Shown here piece after piece: positions 7,980-16,633 of a DNA stretch of 64,000 nt. The notes beneath the pieces were generated by a model. That model did no database searches. It was not told where the DNA came from and saw only the letters and a list, made by a program, of their open reading frames with translations. Made by a program: the position numbers and the translations under genes. The DNA is taken from positions 1 through 64,000 of the forward strand of contig JAIXSR010000139.1 of assembly GCA_027484605.1 (NCBI GenBank). The letters are read 5' to 3'. Source of the DNA: Hyphomicrobiales bacterium. Lineage in GTDB: Bacteria > Pseudomonadota > Alphaproteobacteria > Rhizobiales > Beijerinckiaceae. Numbering within the stretch: the stretch's first letter is position 1; each line of letters opens with the position of its first letter.

Positions 7980-8792
7980 CTTCATCGACGCCGGGTCATG
8001 CGGCCAGGCGGCATCCGGCCCTTCCATGCCCAGCGCGAGATGGTAACGGAACCGCCGTGCCTCCGCCCGTGAGAGCCGCCATTCAAGCGGCTCGCCGACG
8101 GCATTGCGGGCGATGCGCGCGATCTCCACCGCCAGGGCGCCCGGCCCGAGGCCGAGCCGCGCCCGGTCGGGCCCGGCGGCATCGCGGATGACGATGTCCT
8201 CCTCGATCCCGTAGACGACCTGCCCGCAGAGACGCTCATAAGCGGGATAGAGCAGCGGGCCGATCGACGATTCCTCGGCCTCCAGCAGGGCGGCGAAGGG
8301 GACGGCGGGGAGGTAGATGTCCTCGATCAGCCGCACCTGGCCCTCCCAGGAACGCTCGCGGGCGAGATGGATCATCTCGGCTTCGGGGATCGACCAGCGC
8401 TGCGCGAGCGCTGCTGGCAGGCATATCACGCCGCGGTGCAGGATCCGGCTCTCCGGCAGGACCGGTGCGCCGCGATCGTCGCGGAACCGGAAGAAGCGCA
8501 GCATGGCATTGTCGAAATTGGGCCGGGCGATGAATGTCCCCTGCCCGTGCCGGCGATCCACAAGGCGCCGGTCGGCGAGCTCGTCAATGGCCTTCCGGAC
8601 CGTGCCCGGCGCGATCCGGTAGAGTTCGGCGATCCGCGTTTCCGCCGGCAGGCTGTCGCCCGGGCGCCATGCCCCCCGGGCGATCTGCTGCGCGAAGGCC
8701 AGGTAGAGCCGGCGATAGAGCGGCAGATGCGGGTCGCCATCCAGCGGGGGCAGCAGGGCCGGGCTTTGCCGGAGCGGGGGCTCGATGGCCAT
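7974..8792 (-). CDS. GntR/HutC-family regulator with UTRA domain
   Basis: A regulator of 272 residues. The N-terminal winged helix-turn-helix (about residues 22-90) shows LPLYRRLYLAF, PGDSLPAETRIAELY and TVRKAIDELADRRLVDRRHGQGTF, the classic GntR signature. The remainder is a UTRA-type ligand domain of the HutC group. It is the second gene after a Bug-type binding protein (33-bp gap). The divergent amidohydrolase promoter carries a perfect inverted repeat at 9868-9887 that could be its operator. The ligand is probably an organic acid handled by the neighbours; that is inference. Confidence 0.9.
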   Translation of the reverse strand: MAIEPPLRQSPALLPPLDGDPHLPLYRRLYLAFAQQIARGAWRPGDSLPAETRIAELYRIAPGTVRKAIDELADRRLVDRRHGQGTFIARPNFDNAMLRFFRFRDDRGAPVLPESRILHRGVICLPAALAQRWSIPEAEMIHLARERSWEGQVRLIEDIYLPAVPFAALLEAEESSIGPLLYPAYERLCGQVVYGIEEDIVIRDAAGPDRARLGLGPGALAVEIARIARNAVGEPLEWRLSRAEARRFRYHLALGMEGPDAAWPHDPASMKA

Positions 8793-8825
8793 GCGACGGC
8801 GCGTCCTTCGTTGCTCGATCTTGCC

Positions 8826-9797
8826 TTACTCGATCTTGATATTGCCCTCGCGGATCAGCGTGCCGATCGTCTCGCGCTGGCTGGCAATGAACGCCCGGGC
8901 TCCGGCAGGGTTGCCGTCGCCGATGATGTCGCCGCCGAGATCGGCGATCCGCTGCTTCACCTCCGGTGATTGCAGGGCGAAGGCGAGAGCGGCCGCCAGC
9001 GTATCGACGACCGGATCCGGCGTTCCCGCTGGCACAAACATGCCATTCCACTCATAGATCGAGCTGCCCTTGATGCCGAACTCGCTGAGCGCCGGAACAT
9101 CCGGCAGGGCATTGCTGCGGGTATCGCGCGCCAGCGCCAGCGGCCGAAGCTTGGCGCCCTTGATGAGCGGCAGGCCCGAGGCGATGTTGGCGAAGAAGAC
9201 CGGCACATGGCCGCCCATCACATCGTTCATGGCCGGGCCGCCACCCCGATAGGGGATATGCGTCATCGGCGCATTCGCGGTCTTCACGAAAGCCGCGCCG
9301 GCCAGATGCTGGGCCGAGCCGGTCCCGGACGAGGCATAGTTGATCGCGTTCGGCTTCGCCTGGGCCATCGCGACCAGATCCTTCACGGTTTTCGCCTCGA
9401 AGCCGGGCGTCACCACAAGGACATGCGGGAAGGCAGCGATCACGCCGACAGGGCGGAAGGCCTTCTCGGTATCATACGGCAGCTTCGCATAGAGATGCGG
9501 GTTGATCACGAACGAGGCCGCATCGATCATCACCGTGTAGCCGTCCGGCGCCGCATTGGCGACGCTTGCCGCACCGACCTGCCCGGCCGCGCCGCCCTTG
9601 TTCTCGACAATGACGGTCTGGCCGAGCTTCTCGCTCATCCTCGGCGCGATCAGCCGCGCCATGATGTCGGCGCCGCCGCCGGCGGGGTAGGTCACGAGGA
9701 GGGTCACTGTCCGTGCCGGAAAGGACTGGGCGGTGGCGCCACCAGCCAGCAGGCCGAGAGCCAGGGCGATGAGGCCCGATTTCACACGCGTCTTCAT
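8826..9797 (-). CDS. Tripartite tricarboxylate (Bug/TctC) periplasmic binding protein
   Basis: A 323-residue protein with a Sec signal peptide (residues 1-23, ending GGATA) followed by the Bug-family start FPARTVTLLVTYPAGGGADIMAR. Other family marks are VVENKGGAAGQVGA, the SSGTGSAQHLAG loop and HIPYRGGGPAMNDVMGG. Bug proteins bind carboxylates, many of them aromatic or dicarboxylic. No TctA or TctB membrane subunit is nearby, which is common for orphan Bug genes. It forms an operon with the downstream gntR gene and is divergent from a lactonase-like amidohydrolase gene. Confidence 0.9.
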   Translation of the reverse strand: MKTRVKSGLIALALGLLAGGATAQSFPARTVTLLVTYPAGGGADIMARLIAPRMSEKLGQTVIVENKGGAAGQVGAASVANAAPDGYTVMIDAASFVINPHLYAKLPYDTEKAFRPVGVIAAFPHVLVVTPGFEAKTVKDLVAMAQAKPNAINYASSGTGSAQHLAGAAFVKTANAPMTHIPYRGGGPAMNDVMGGHVPVFFANIASGLPLIKGAKLRPLALARDTRSNALPDVPALSEFGIKGSSIYEWNGMFVPAGTPDPVVDTLAAALAFALQSPEVKQRIADLGGDIIGDGNPAGARAFIASQRETIGTLIREGNIKIE

Positions 9798-9867
9798 GGT
9801 TGCGCCTCGTTCTTGTCAGGGTCCCGCCACGGCTCTTGTCAGGATCGGCCGCCGGAGATATGGCTAG

Positions 9868-9887
9868 TCTTATATAACTCTATAAGA
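9868..9887. promoter_or_regulatory. Perfect inverted repeat in divergent promoter, candidate GntR operator
   Basis: Arms TCTTATA and TATAAGA separated by six bases form a perfect 20-bp inverted repeat in an AT-rich island of the 101-bp gap between the Bug-protein gene (-) and the amidohydrolase gene (+). It ends 11 bases before the GTG start of the latter. The TATA-rich arms may also serve as -10 elements. Confidence 0.55.
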
Positions 9888-9898
9888 AAGGCAAGGCC

Positions 9899-10720
9899 GT
9901 GAAGGCATCGCCAGATCTGCCGGATTCGGCTGTCTTCGACACGCATGTCCATGTCTTCCGGCGCGGCGAGGGGCTCGTCGAGGGCCGGCGCTATACGCCC
10001 GGCTATGACGCCCTGCCGGAAACGCTGCTCGCGAAGATGGCCTCGAGCGGAATTGACCGGGCCATTCTCGTGCAGCCGAGCTTTCTCGGAACCGATAACC
10101 GGTTCCTCCTTTCGGCGATCGAGGATCATCCGGGCCGCTTCCATGGCGTGGCGGTAACCGCGCCCGACCTGCCCGAAAGCGCGCTCGCCGAATTGAAGGC
10201 GCGGGGCGTGGTGGGAATCCGGCTCAACCTGATCGGACTGCCGGTCGACGATTTCGCGTCTCGCCATGGCGGCCTTGTCGCAGCCCTGGCTCGGCAGGAC
10301 ATGGTGCTCGAAATCCAGGCTGAGGGCGTGCAATGGCAAACCATCCTGCCGGTGCTGGAGCAGGGTGAGACGCGGGTGCTGATCGACCATTTCGGGCGGA
10401 CCGCGCCGGGGGCTTCCTCGCGGGGCTTCGAGGCCCTGCTCGCGGCGGCGGTCCGGAACACCGCATTCTGGTTCAAGGTCTCTGCACCCTACCGTCTTGC
10501 GCCCGGCATGGCGGCCCGCTGTGCCGAGCGGCTCGTCGGGACGCTCGGGGTCGACCGGATCGTCTGGGGCAGCGACTGGCCCGCGACACAATTCGAGGGC
10601 CGTCACGACTATGCGGACACGCTGTCCTGGCTTGAGGAGTGGATCCCGGATGCAGAGGCGCGCCAGCAGGTTCTGGCACGCAATCCCGGGTTGCTTTACC
10701 GGTTCGCCACGATCGGGTGA
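9899..10720 (+). CDS. Amidohydrolase-2 family protein, 2-pyrone-4,6-dicarboxylate lactonase-like
   Basis: A 273-residue hydrolase starting at GTG 9899, preceded by AAGAAAGG. It begins VFDTHVHVFR, the metal-binding opening of the LigI-type lactonase family, then has AILVQPSFLGTDN, RLNLIG, VLIDHFGRT and WGSDWPATQF with the catalytic Asp. LigI opens 2-pyrone-4,6-dicarboxylate in protocatechuate 4,5-cleavage; related enzymes open other sugar or aromatic lactones, so the substrate is not fixed. Its position beside a carboxylate-binding protein and regulator, next to a phenylpropanoid operon, favours aromatic catabolism. The 3' end overlaps the convergent acyltransferase gene by 25 bp. Confidence 0.8.
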   Translation: MKASPDLPDSAVFDTHVHVFRRGEGLVEGRRYTPGYDALPETLLAKMASSGIDRAILVQPSFLGTDNRFLLSAIEDHPGRFHGVAVTAPDLPESALAELKARGVVGIRLNLIGLPVDDFASRHGGLVAALARQDMVLEIQAEGVQWQTILPVLEQGETRVLIDHFGRTAPGASSRGFEALLAAAVRNTAFWFKVSAPYRLAPGMAARCAERLVGTLGVDRIVWGSDWPATQFEGRHDYADTLSWLEEWIPDAEARQQVLARNPGLLYRFATIG

Positions 10721-11886
10721 AGCGCCGCCCTCGGGCTCGCCCCTTCCTTCTCGCCTGCGCCTGTCAGCCGGGATTTCAGCCTCAGGATCGGCGCCTCCAC
10801 GACATGATAGGAGAGGGCGGCAAGACCGAAGCTGAGCAGGAGGAAGGCCGCCACCAGGAGGGCCGGAGCGCCGTGAACCTGCGAATGGTGCAGCGGAATG
10901 CCGAGCAGGTACAGGATCAGACTACGGTAGATATAGAGACCGTAGGAGATCTTCCCGACGGCGCGCAGCCATCGTGCCGTAAGCCACGACTGGAGATGCG
11001 GGGCGAAAGCGCCCGATGGCGCGAGGATCAGGGCAACGACGCCTGCGCTCACCAGCGTGAAGCCGAAGGTGGCGAGAACCTGGAAATCGCCCTGGGCATC
11101 GATCAGGCCGCGGGCCCGGAGCCATGTCCCCATCGCCAGGATGGATACGCCGCCGGCCATCAGCAGCCAGCACGCGCGTTCGGGGAGCGGCCGGCCGGCC
11201 AGCTCGCGATAGGCGAGCGCGGCGCCGAGCGACAGCGACATCATCCGCACGGGGGTCGAGCGGTAGATCAACTCGCCCGCCAGCGGGCCCTCGACGATCA
11301 GCGCGATGGCGATGGCGATCGCCAGCGCGATGCCGGGAACGAAAAAGGCCGTGACCCGCCAGCCCGCCGCACGGGGCAGGGCGGCGATCAGGAAGGGCCA
11401 GACAAGGTAGAATTGTTCCTCGACCGAGAGCGACCAGGTGTTTTCCAGCGGATGCGGGCCCGGATTGAACGGGTGGTAGATATTGAAGGTGTAGGTCAGG
11501 AGGGACCACAGCCCTTTCGCCTCGAAGCAGAGCAGATAGACCGCGATGCTGATCAGATAGGCGGGGAAGATGCGCAGCATGCGCCGGATATAGAAGTTCC
11601 GGAACCCGATCCGGCCTTGCGTGTCGATGTCGCTGAGCAGGATCCGCGTGATCAGGAAGCCGCTGAGCACGAAGAAGAGGTCGACACCGAAATGCCCCAG
11701 GGAGAGCCGGAGGGCCAGGTCCTGCAGGGCGCGCGTCGCCGGCCATTCGAGGATGAAGGGCGTCTGGGCGAAGATGACAAGCAGAACCGCGACGCCCCGA
11801 AGGCCATCGAGAGGGGCGAGATGGGAAAGGCCGGGAGGTGAGCCAACAACGGGCGACTTCACTTCGGCGGATCCGGCTTTGGACAT
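10696..11886 (-). CDS. Acyltransferase-3 (OafA/YrhL) family membrane protein
   Basis: An integral membrane O-acyltransferase of 396 residues from the ATG at 11886, which has GGAG five bases upstream; an ATG at 12003 would add 39 unsupported residues. The family opening APLDGLRGVAVLLV and GVDLFFVLSGFLI are followed by FYIRRMLRIFPAY and ENTWSLSVEEQFY, both typical. About ten hydrophobic segments follow, one with an unusual AIAIAIAL run. Such enzymes acetylate or succinylate polysaccharide or lipid head groups at the inner membrane. No glycan cluster is in view. The gene is divergent from a FemAB-like transferase gene. Confidence 0.88.
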   Translation of the reverse strand: MSKAGSAEVKSPVVGSPPGLSHLAPLDGLRGVAVLLVIFAQTPFILEWPATRALQDLALRLSLGHFGVDLFFVLSGFLITRILLSDIDTQGRIGFRNFYIRRMLRIFPAYLISIAVYLLCFEAKGLWSLLTYTFNIYHPFNPGPHPLENTWSLSVEEQFYLVWPFLIAALPRAAGWRVTAFFVPGIALAIAIAIALIVEGPLAGELIYRSTPVRMMSLSLGAALAYRELAGRPLPERACWLLMAGGVSILAMGTWLRARGLIDAQGDFQVLATFGFTLVSAGVVALILAPSGAFAPHLQSWLTARWLRAVGKISYGLYIYRSLILYLLGIPLHHSQVHGAPALLVAAFLLLSFGLAALSYHVVEAPILRLKSRLTGAGEKEGASPRAALHPIVANR

Positions 11887-12262
11887 GGAGGCTCCGGTTC
11901 GGCCGGCAGGTATCCGGCCAGGGCAGGTCTTGTTGACCCCACGCTCGTGCCGACGGCTTAACAGCGGGATAATGCGACCGGCAGAGGCTTCGGCTTCGCT
12001 CAAATTGTCGGGATCTTGGTTCAGGTCTTGCTGACGGGCTCCCGAAGAAATGGTGAAGATCCGTTAACCCGCAGGTTGGAGCAGCTTGCGATGCAAGATC
12101 CTCAGGTCTTGTTCACTGTAACAGGATGGGCCTGCCCGGATTTTGGGCATCTGCACCCTTTCTTAAGGCCCGGACCTTTGACTGTTCGGCATTCTTGGCG
12201 GGCTGGGGCCGCGGAGATCGTCGCTCTCCGTCGATCTTGCCACCTGCTCGGAACGATCTGGG
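11887..12262. other. 376-bp non-coding gap between divergent envelope genes
   Basis: No convincing gene was found here. The open frames across it have arginine/proline-rich shadow composition and no ribosome site. It must hold the promoters of the acyltransferase (-) and FemAB-like (+) genes. Visible elements are a GTTAAC at about 12063 and a small inverted repeat CTTGC-GAT-GCAAG at 12085-12097; neither is conclusive. Confidence 0.5.
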
Positions 12263-13327
12263 ATGGGTTGGACGGTGTCATCGGGCTGGATTGTTGTCGG
12301 CGAAAAGCATGCCGCCGGTTCCTGGGATGGATGGGCAAGCCAAATGCCATCCAGCAGTCCCTTCCAGTCGTTTGCCGTCGGTCAATACTACAAGAGGATC
12401 GGCTGCGACCCGCTTTTCTGCGTCTGCTTCGGCCCTGATGGCAGGGTCCTTGCCATGGCGCTCTGCACGGTCAAGGCGCGGTTCTGGAACACAGTGATCC
12501 TCGCCTGTATCGGCGGGCCGAGCGGGGATCCCGCGCAATGGGCAAACCTGCCGGATGCCGTACGCCGGCATCTTCGCCTGAAATGGGTCTATCTGCGCTT
12601 CCGGTGTGACCAGGGCTCCTGCGAACGGGCCCAGTCCGTGATCGAGGCCACCGGATGGCGCCGCGTGCCGGTCGCCTCCGGCTCCGGTCTCACGATGATG
12701 ATCGATCTCGCGCGGTCGCTGGACGAGGTCAGGGCCGGCCTTTCGCGAACCTGGCGGCAGCATCTCAACGCCGCGCATCGGCATGAGCTGACCATCGAGA
12801 CCAATGCCGCCCTTGATCCGCGCGAGCTGGATCGCATCTTCGGCGAAATGGTCGCCGTCAAGCAATTCGCCTCGACGATCGACGAATGGAAGATCCGCGC
12901 CCTGCTGGACCGGAAGGGTGCGAACATCCTTTTTGCCAGCGCCCGCAATGCGCGCGGTGCCGTGCTGGCCTTCCGCTGCACGATGGTGCTGGGCAGCCAG
13001 GCGGTCGATTTCATTGCGGCCTCGTCGCCCGAGGGCCGGCAGACCCGGGCTTCCTATGCCGTGTTCTGGCATCAGCTCGCGATGCTCCAGCAACTCGGCG
13101 TGACCGAATTCGATCTCGGCGGAATCGACCCCGAGGGCAATCCCGGCGTCTACCAGTTCAAGGTGCGGACCGGTGGCGTGAGACGTGCGTTGATGGGCGA
13201 ATACGAGATGGCAAATGCCGGATTTCTTCTGGATCTCGTCAATTATGCTCTCCAGGCGCGGGAGCTGAAATTCCGGCTTAGCCGGTGGCCCGATCTGGCG
13301 CCGGCACCGGCAGGCCTCGCCACATAA
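12263..13327 (+). CDS. FemAB/FemX-like GNAT transferase
   Basis: A 354-residue protein of the FemAB-related GNAT group. The N-terminal region WDGWASQMP...FQSFAVGQYY and the C-terminal signature FDLGGIDPEGNPGVYQFK are those of lipid-II:glycine transferase-like proteins. Classical members add amino acids to peptidoglycan stem peptides using aminoacyl-tRNA. In Gram-negative bacteria the homologues are mostly uncharacterised and often found with exopolysaccharide genes. The ATG at 12263 has only a weak ribosome site, and no better in-frame ATG lies upstream. It ends about 90 bp before a convergent tRNA-Arg gene; that proximity is probably coincidence. Confidence 0.75.
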   Translation: MGWTVSSGWIVVGEKHAAGSWDGWASQMPSSSPFQSFAVGQYYKRIGCDPLFCVCFGPDGRVLAMALCTVKARFWNTVILACIGGPSGDPAQWANLPDAVRRHLRLKWVYLRFRCDQGSCERAQSVIEATGWRRVPVASGSGLTMMIDLARSLDEVRAGLSRTWRQHLNAAHRHELTIETNAALDPRELDRIFGEMVAVKQFASTIDEWKIRALLDRKGANILFASARNARGAVLAFRCTMVLGSQAVDFIAASSPEGRQTRASYAVFWHQLAMLQQLGVTEFDLGGIDPEGNPGVYQFKVRTGGVRRALMGEYEMANAGFLLDLVNYALQARELKFRLSRWPDLAPAPAGLAT

Positions 13328-13418
13328 TCCGGTCGCTCATCCCGCCGGGATGGAAAGCGGGGCTCACCCGGCCGGTCTGCTGCGGGCGGTTTTTTCCAGA
13401 ATGATCGGAATGGCAGGA

Positions 13419-13495
13419 TGGCGCGCCCGAAAGGATTCGAACCTCTGACCCCCAGATTCGTAGTCTGGTGCTCTATCCAGCTGAGCTACGGGCGC
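13419..13495 (-). tRNA. tRNA-Arg (anticodon ACG), CCA encoded
   Basis: The reverse strand folds as a cloverleaf: acceptor GCGCCCG paired with CGGGCGC, D-arm GCTCAGCTGGATAGAGC, an anticodon stem CCAGA/TCTGG with loop CTACGAA (anticodon ACG at 13459-13461), and a T-arm with GGTTCGAATCC. The discriminator is G and CCA is encoded (13419-13421). The ACG anticodon is normally edited to ICG by TadA to read CGU, CGC and CGA. Confidence 0.95.
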
Positions 13496-13594
13496 AACGC
13501 CTCCGCTTGGGAGGAGGCGGTCTGATAGCGGGTTGGCGGGCAAAGGGCAACCCCCTTCCCGGGGCATCGGGAGAAATTTCGCGAGGCGCTTCCG

Positions 13595-15058
13595 CTAGCC
13601 GGCTTTCGGCAAGGTGATTTCGAAGACGGCCCCGGTGCCGGCCTGCTCGTCGTGCCTGTCCAGCAACCGGATCGTGCCGCCCATGCCGCGGACAAGCTCA
13701 TGGGCGATGGCGAGCCCGAGCCCGGTGCTGCCCGGCCGGGCCGATCCGCTGAAGGCCTTGAACAGCCGTTCCCGGACGGCGGCAGGTACGCCCGGCCCGG
13801 TATCGATCACGGCAATGCGCGTGGCACCGGCGCCATCCCGGGCGATGATCCGGATGTTGCGCCGGCCCCCGGGCGTTGTGGCCATGGCCTCGAGCGCCGA
13901 CCGCGCATTGCGCAGGAGATTGGTGAGAACGCGGGCCAGGTGATCGGGATCGGCGAGGACGTGAAGACCCGTCGGGATCTCGATAAGGAGAGCCGGTTCG
14001 GTTTCCGGCGAGAGCATCAGGAGTTCGCCGACTTCCTCCACGAGCGGTCCCAGATCGACGAGCATCAGGTCGGCTGCCTTCTCGCTCGCCTTTCCATAGG
14101 CCAGCGTCGACTGGCAGAAGGTGATGGCCCTGTCGAGCGCACTCATCAGCTTGGGGACAAAGCGCTGCACATTCGGGTCCGGCAAGGTGCTGATCCGGTC
14201 AGCCATCAGCTGGGCCGAGGCCAGCATGTTGCGGAGGTCGTGGTTGATCTTGGCCACGGCGAGGCCGAGATTGGCCAGGTGCTCGCGTTGGCGAAGTTCC
14301 TGCTGCAGGCTCTTCTGCATCTCGGCAAGGCTGGTTTCCAGCGCCCCGAGTTCGTCGGACCGTTGCGAGGGCCGCAGGATCGACCGTGCATCTTCCGGAT
14401 GGCTCTGGAAAGCTTTCATCGTTGTCGCGAGCCGCTTGACCGGGCGGACAATCAGGCCGTTCAGCGAGACGAAGACCAGCACGGCGGTAATGACCGAGAT
14501 GATCAGCGACAGGCCGAGAATGCCCCAGGAGAACCGCAGCATGGCCTGCCGGAGCGGCAGCTCGCTGATGACGATTTCCACGAAATCGCCGCCGCGCGGC
14601 GGCGGTCCGACCACACGGATGGTGCGCTTTTGGCCGAACAGCAGGATATCGAAGGCATTGCCGATATCCCGCACCACCGAGCGCTTGCGAAGATCGATCT
14701 CGAAATCGACCATCGGCGGCATGTCCGCAACGGCCAGCAGCCGCCGGGCATTGTCGATCCTGAGCGCGATCATCGAGGTTTCCATGCCGGCCAGCAATTC
14801 CTCGACGAGTGCACGCGGCAGGGCATCCGGCGGGCTCTTCTCGAGGATGAGCGCGGCAGCCCGCGCCTGGGCGAGGCGCTCGCTCAGCCAGTTGTTCCGG
14901 AAATTGGCCACCGAGGGCACATAGATCAGCACTTCCGCGATCAGCACGAACAGCACGGTGAGCAAGAGCAGCCGCGCCGAAAGACCCGCGCGCAGGCGTT
15001 GCCCGGCCCGGGCGAGGGGCTTGGACGGGACGCGGGTTTCCGTGGGCGAATCGAGCAT
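13595..15058 (-). CDS. Orphan sensor histidine kinase
   Basis: A membrane sensor kinase of 487 residues. The first transmembrane helix is at about 28-48, a periplasmic sensor region runs from about 50 to 175, and a second helix lies at about 180-200. A HAMP-like linker (RPVKRLATTMKAF) and a short coiled coil follow. The dimerisation helix has the phospho-acceptor in KINHDLRNML (His273). ATPase boxes are LTNLLRNARSAL (N), DTGPGVP (G1) and GSTGLGLAIAHEL (G2). No response regulator is adjacent, so the partner is unknown. It starts 10 bp after the stop of the FAD oxidoreductase gene, so the two are probably cotranscribed. Confidence 0.88.
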   Translation of the reverse strand: MLDSPTETRVPSKPLARAGQRLRAGLSARLLLLTVLFVLIAEVLIYVPSVANFRNNWLSERLAQARAAALILEKSPPDALPRALVEELLAGMETSMIALRIDNARRLLAVADMPPMVDFEIDLRKRSVVRDIGNAFDILLFGQKRTIRVVGPPPRGGDFVEIVISELPLRQAMLRFSWGILGLSLIISVITAVLVFVSLNGLIVRPVKRLATTMKAFQSHPEDARSILRPSQRSDELGALETSLAEMQKSLQQELRQREHLANLGLAVAKINHDLRNMLASAQLMADRISTLPDPNVQRFVPKLMSALDRAITFCQSTLAYGKASEKAADLMLVDLGPLVEEVGELLMLSPETEPALLIEIPTGLHVLADPDHLARVLTNLLRNARSALEAMATTPGGRRNIRIIARDGAGATRIAVIDTGPGVPAAVRERLFKAFSGSARPGSTGLGLAIAHELVRGMGGTIRLLDRHDEQAGTGAVFEITLPKAG

Positions 15059-15068
15059 TCCCGCGACT

Positions 15069-16244
15069 TTACCCGAAAAGACGGCGCAGCCGCATCAGGC
15101 GCTTCGCGGCCGGGCTCTTCAGCAGGTCGACCAGCGGCTGCCGGGCGATCTGCGCCAGCAGGTCATCCTCTCCCTCGACGGACAGGCCAAGACCGGCAAG
15201 CGCCGTGACGGGCAGGCCCTGTCGAGCCAGAAGAAGCAGCGGCACCATGAGTTCCGGGGCCCGCTGGCCATAGGCGGAGGCTCCGACCACGCGCGATCTG
15301 CGGTCCGTCACGACGAGCAGGGCCGCCTTGTTCTCCGGTCCTCCGGGGTGGCGCGTCGCGCGCAGGAGGCGATGGCGGTTGCGCTCCTTCTCGCCCAGAC
15401 GGTCCGGGGTGAGCCCGAATTCCGCCAGTCCCGGGCGGGTCGGAACCTGCCGCAGGTCGAGCGCCGGATCCGCCCGGTCACGCTTGCCGAACAGGGCCTG
15501 TCCCAGCACCAGGCCGATCTGGTTCCGCGGCGGCGGGACGCCATCCGCTTCGCCGAGGGCTTCCCCGACCATGAAGAGGCGGGACCGCCCGAGCCGCAAC
15601 CCGCGATCCGGGGTCAGGGGGCTGCCGGCGACGCGCCCGATCTCCAGCCCGTCCAGCCTGGCAATGCGGGGCAGGCAATTGATGACGGGGCCGATCTCCG
15701 CGACCGCGAGGCTCTGTCCGCCGGCAAAGCGCATGCGCTCTTCACCCTCGGTCCGGGCAAGCGGCAAGCCGCATTCCTCGATCACGCTGATGCCCCGCGC
15801 ACCCATATGGAGGAGCAGCCATTCCACGTGATCGCGGTGGAACTGGGAAAGGAAAGGCCCGGGGCTCGCCAGCACGACACGGCGACCGGCCTCGCTGGCG
15901 GCCAGCGCTTCGGCGCAGGCTTCCGCGCCATCGCCGAGGACAAGTGTCACCGGGCCCTGTCCTGTGGGAATGCCCGGTTCCGGACGGTTAGCCCCGTTCG
16001 CCAGCACGATCCAGCGCGGGGCCCAGCGTTTGTCCTCCGCCACGAAATGCCGGCGATCCGCCATCTGCCCGCGCGCTGCCACAAGGGTGACACCGACGGC
16101 GCCGAGCCGCGCCCGGCGGGCCGGATCCGGCGGGCAATCCTGCTCGACAAGGACGACCCGCGCACCGAGCCCTGCCGCGGCAAAGGCAATCTCGAAGCCG
16201 ACGGGATCGCAGCCGATGACAAGAAGATCGGGCTTCACGGACAT
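15069..16244 (-). CDS. Degenerate FAD-dependent pyridine nucleotide-disulfide oxidoreductase-like protein
   Basis: A 391-residue relative of the mercuric reductase/lipoamide dehydrogenase family. The N-terminal dinucleotide-binding motif reads VIGCDPVGFE where the family has GxGxxG, followed by ARVVLVEQD. The redox-active CxxxxC pair expected about 40 residues in is absent; only one Cys (QDCPPD) lies nearby. The C-terminal dimerisation domain is recognisable (RATRHPGGPENKAALLVV), and a second FAD-type motif FMVGEAL is present. The protein is about 70-80 residues shorter than active enzymes. I place the start at ATG 16244; a TTG at 16262 is an alternative. With the sensor kinase gene 10 bp downstream, a redox-sensing or scaffold role is conceivable but unproven. 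Confidence 0.7.
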   Translation of the reverse strand: MSVKPDLLVIGCDPVGFEIAFAAAGLGARVVLVEQDCPPDPARRARLGAVGVTLVAARGQMADRRHFVAEDKRWAPRWIVLANGANRPEPGIPTGQGPVTLVLGDGAEACAEALAASEAGRRVVLASPGPFLSQFHRDHVEWLLLHMGARGISVIEECGLPLARTEGEERMRFAGGQSLAVAEIGPVINCLPRIARLDGLEIGRVAGSPLTPDRGLRLGRSRLFMVGEALGEADGVPPPRNQIGLVLGQALFGKRDRADPALDLRQVPTRPGLAEFGLTPDRLGEKERNRHRLLRATRHPGGPENKAALLVVTDRRSRVVGASAYGQRAPELMVPLLLLARQGLPVTALAGLGLSVEGEDDLLAQIARQPLVDLLKSPAAKRLMRLRRLFG

Positions 16245-16455
16245 GGAGAGAACCTTGTTCAATCACCTGTTGCCAGAGATGGCGCCCTGTCGTCATGCCG
16301 CAAGGTGCTGTTCTTGGCAAACGCGCACGAACAGGCGTTGACTTTTCCGACCGTTTGATGTTTCTGCGCCATCTCAATTCTATTCGGAGTGGGTCCGAGG
16401 CGCCGGCTTGGTGTCCTGTCTCGGTTTTCTCCTCCAAAGCCAGTAGAGATCGACG

Positions 16456-16590
16456 ATGAAGCGCACCTATCAGCCGAGCAAGCTCGTTCGTAAGCGCCGC
16501 CATGGTTTCCGTGCGCGCATGGCCACCAAGGGTGGCCAGAAGGTCATTGCGGCCCGCCGCAACCGTGGCCGCAAGCGTCTTTCCGCCTGA
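16456..16590 (+). CDS. rpmH: 50S ribosomal protein L34
   Basis: A 44-residue basic protein with the L34 signature [21 protein letters not shown] and the C-terminal [12 protein letters not shown]. Length and sequence are typical. It binds 23S rRNA in the large subunit. It is the first gene of the conserved rpmH-rnpA-yidC order. A TTGACT hexamer at 16338-16343 may be the -35 element of its promoter. Confidence 0.98.
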   Translation: MKRTYQPSKLVRKRRHGFRARMATKGGQKVIAARRNRGRKRLSA

Positions 16591-16633
16591 GCGTCCGGCA
16601 TCCGCGCCCGGTTTGGCGCGTGGTTTTCCGGCC

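Noticed and set aside
12016-12438. A 140-codon frame in the gap before the FemAB-like gene
   Set aside because: No ribosome site, Arg/Cys/Leu-rich composition, and it overlaps the FemAB-like gene in another frame.
13366-13395. Terminator after the FemAB-like gene
   Set aside because: A six-T run is present at 13390-13395, but no stable stem pairs convincingly before it.
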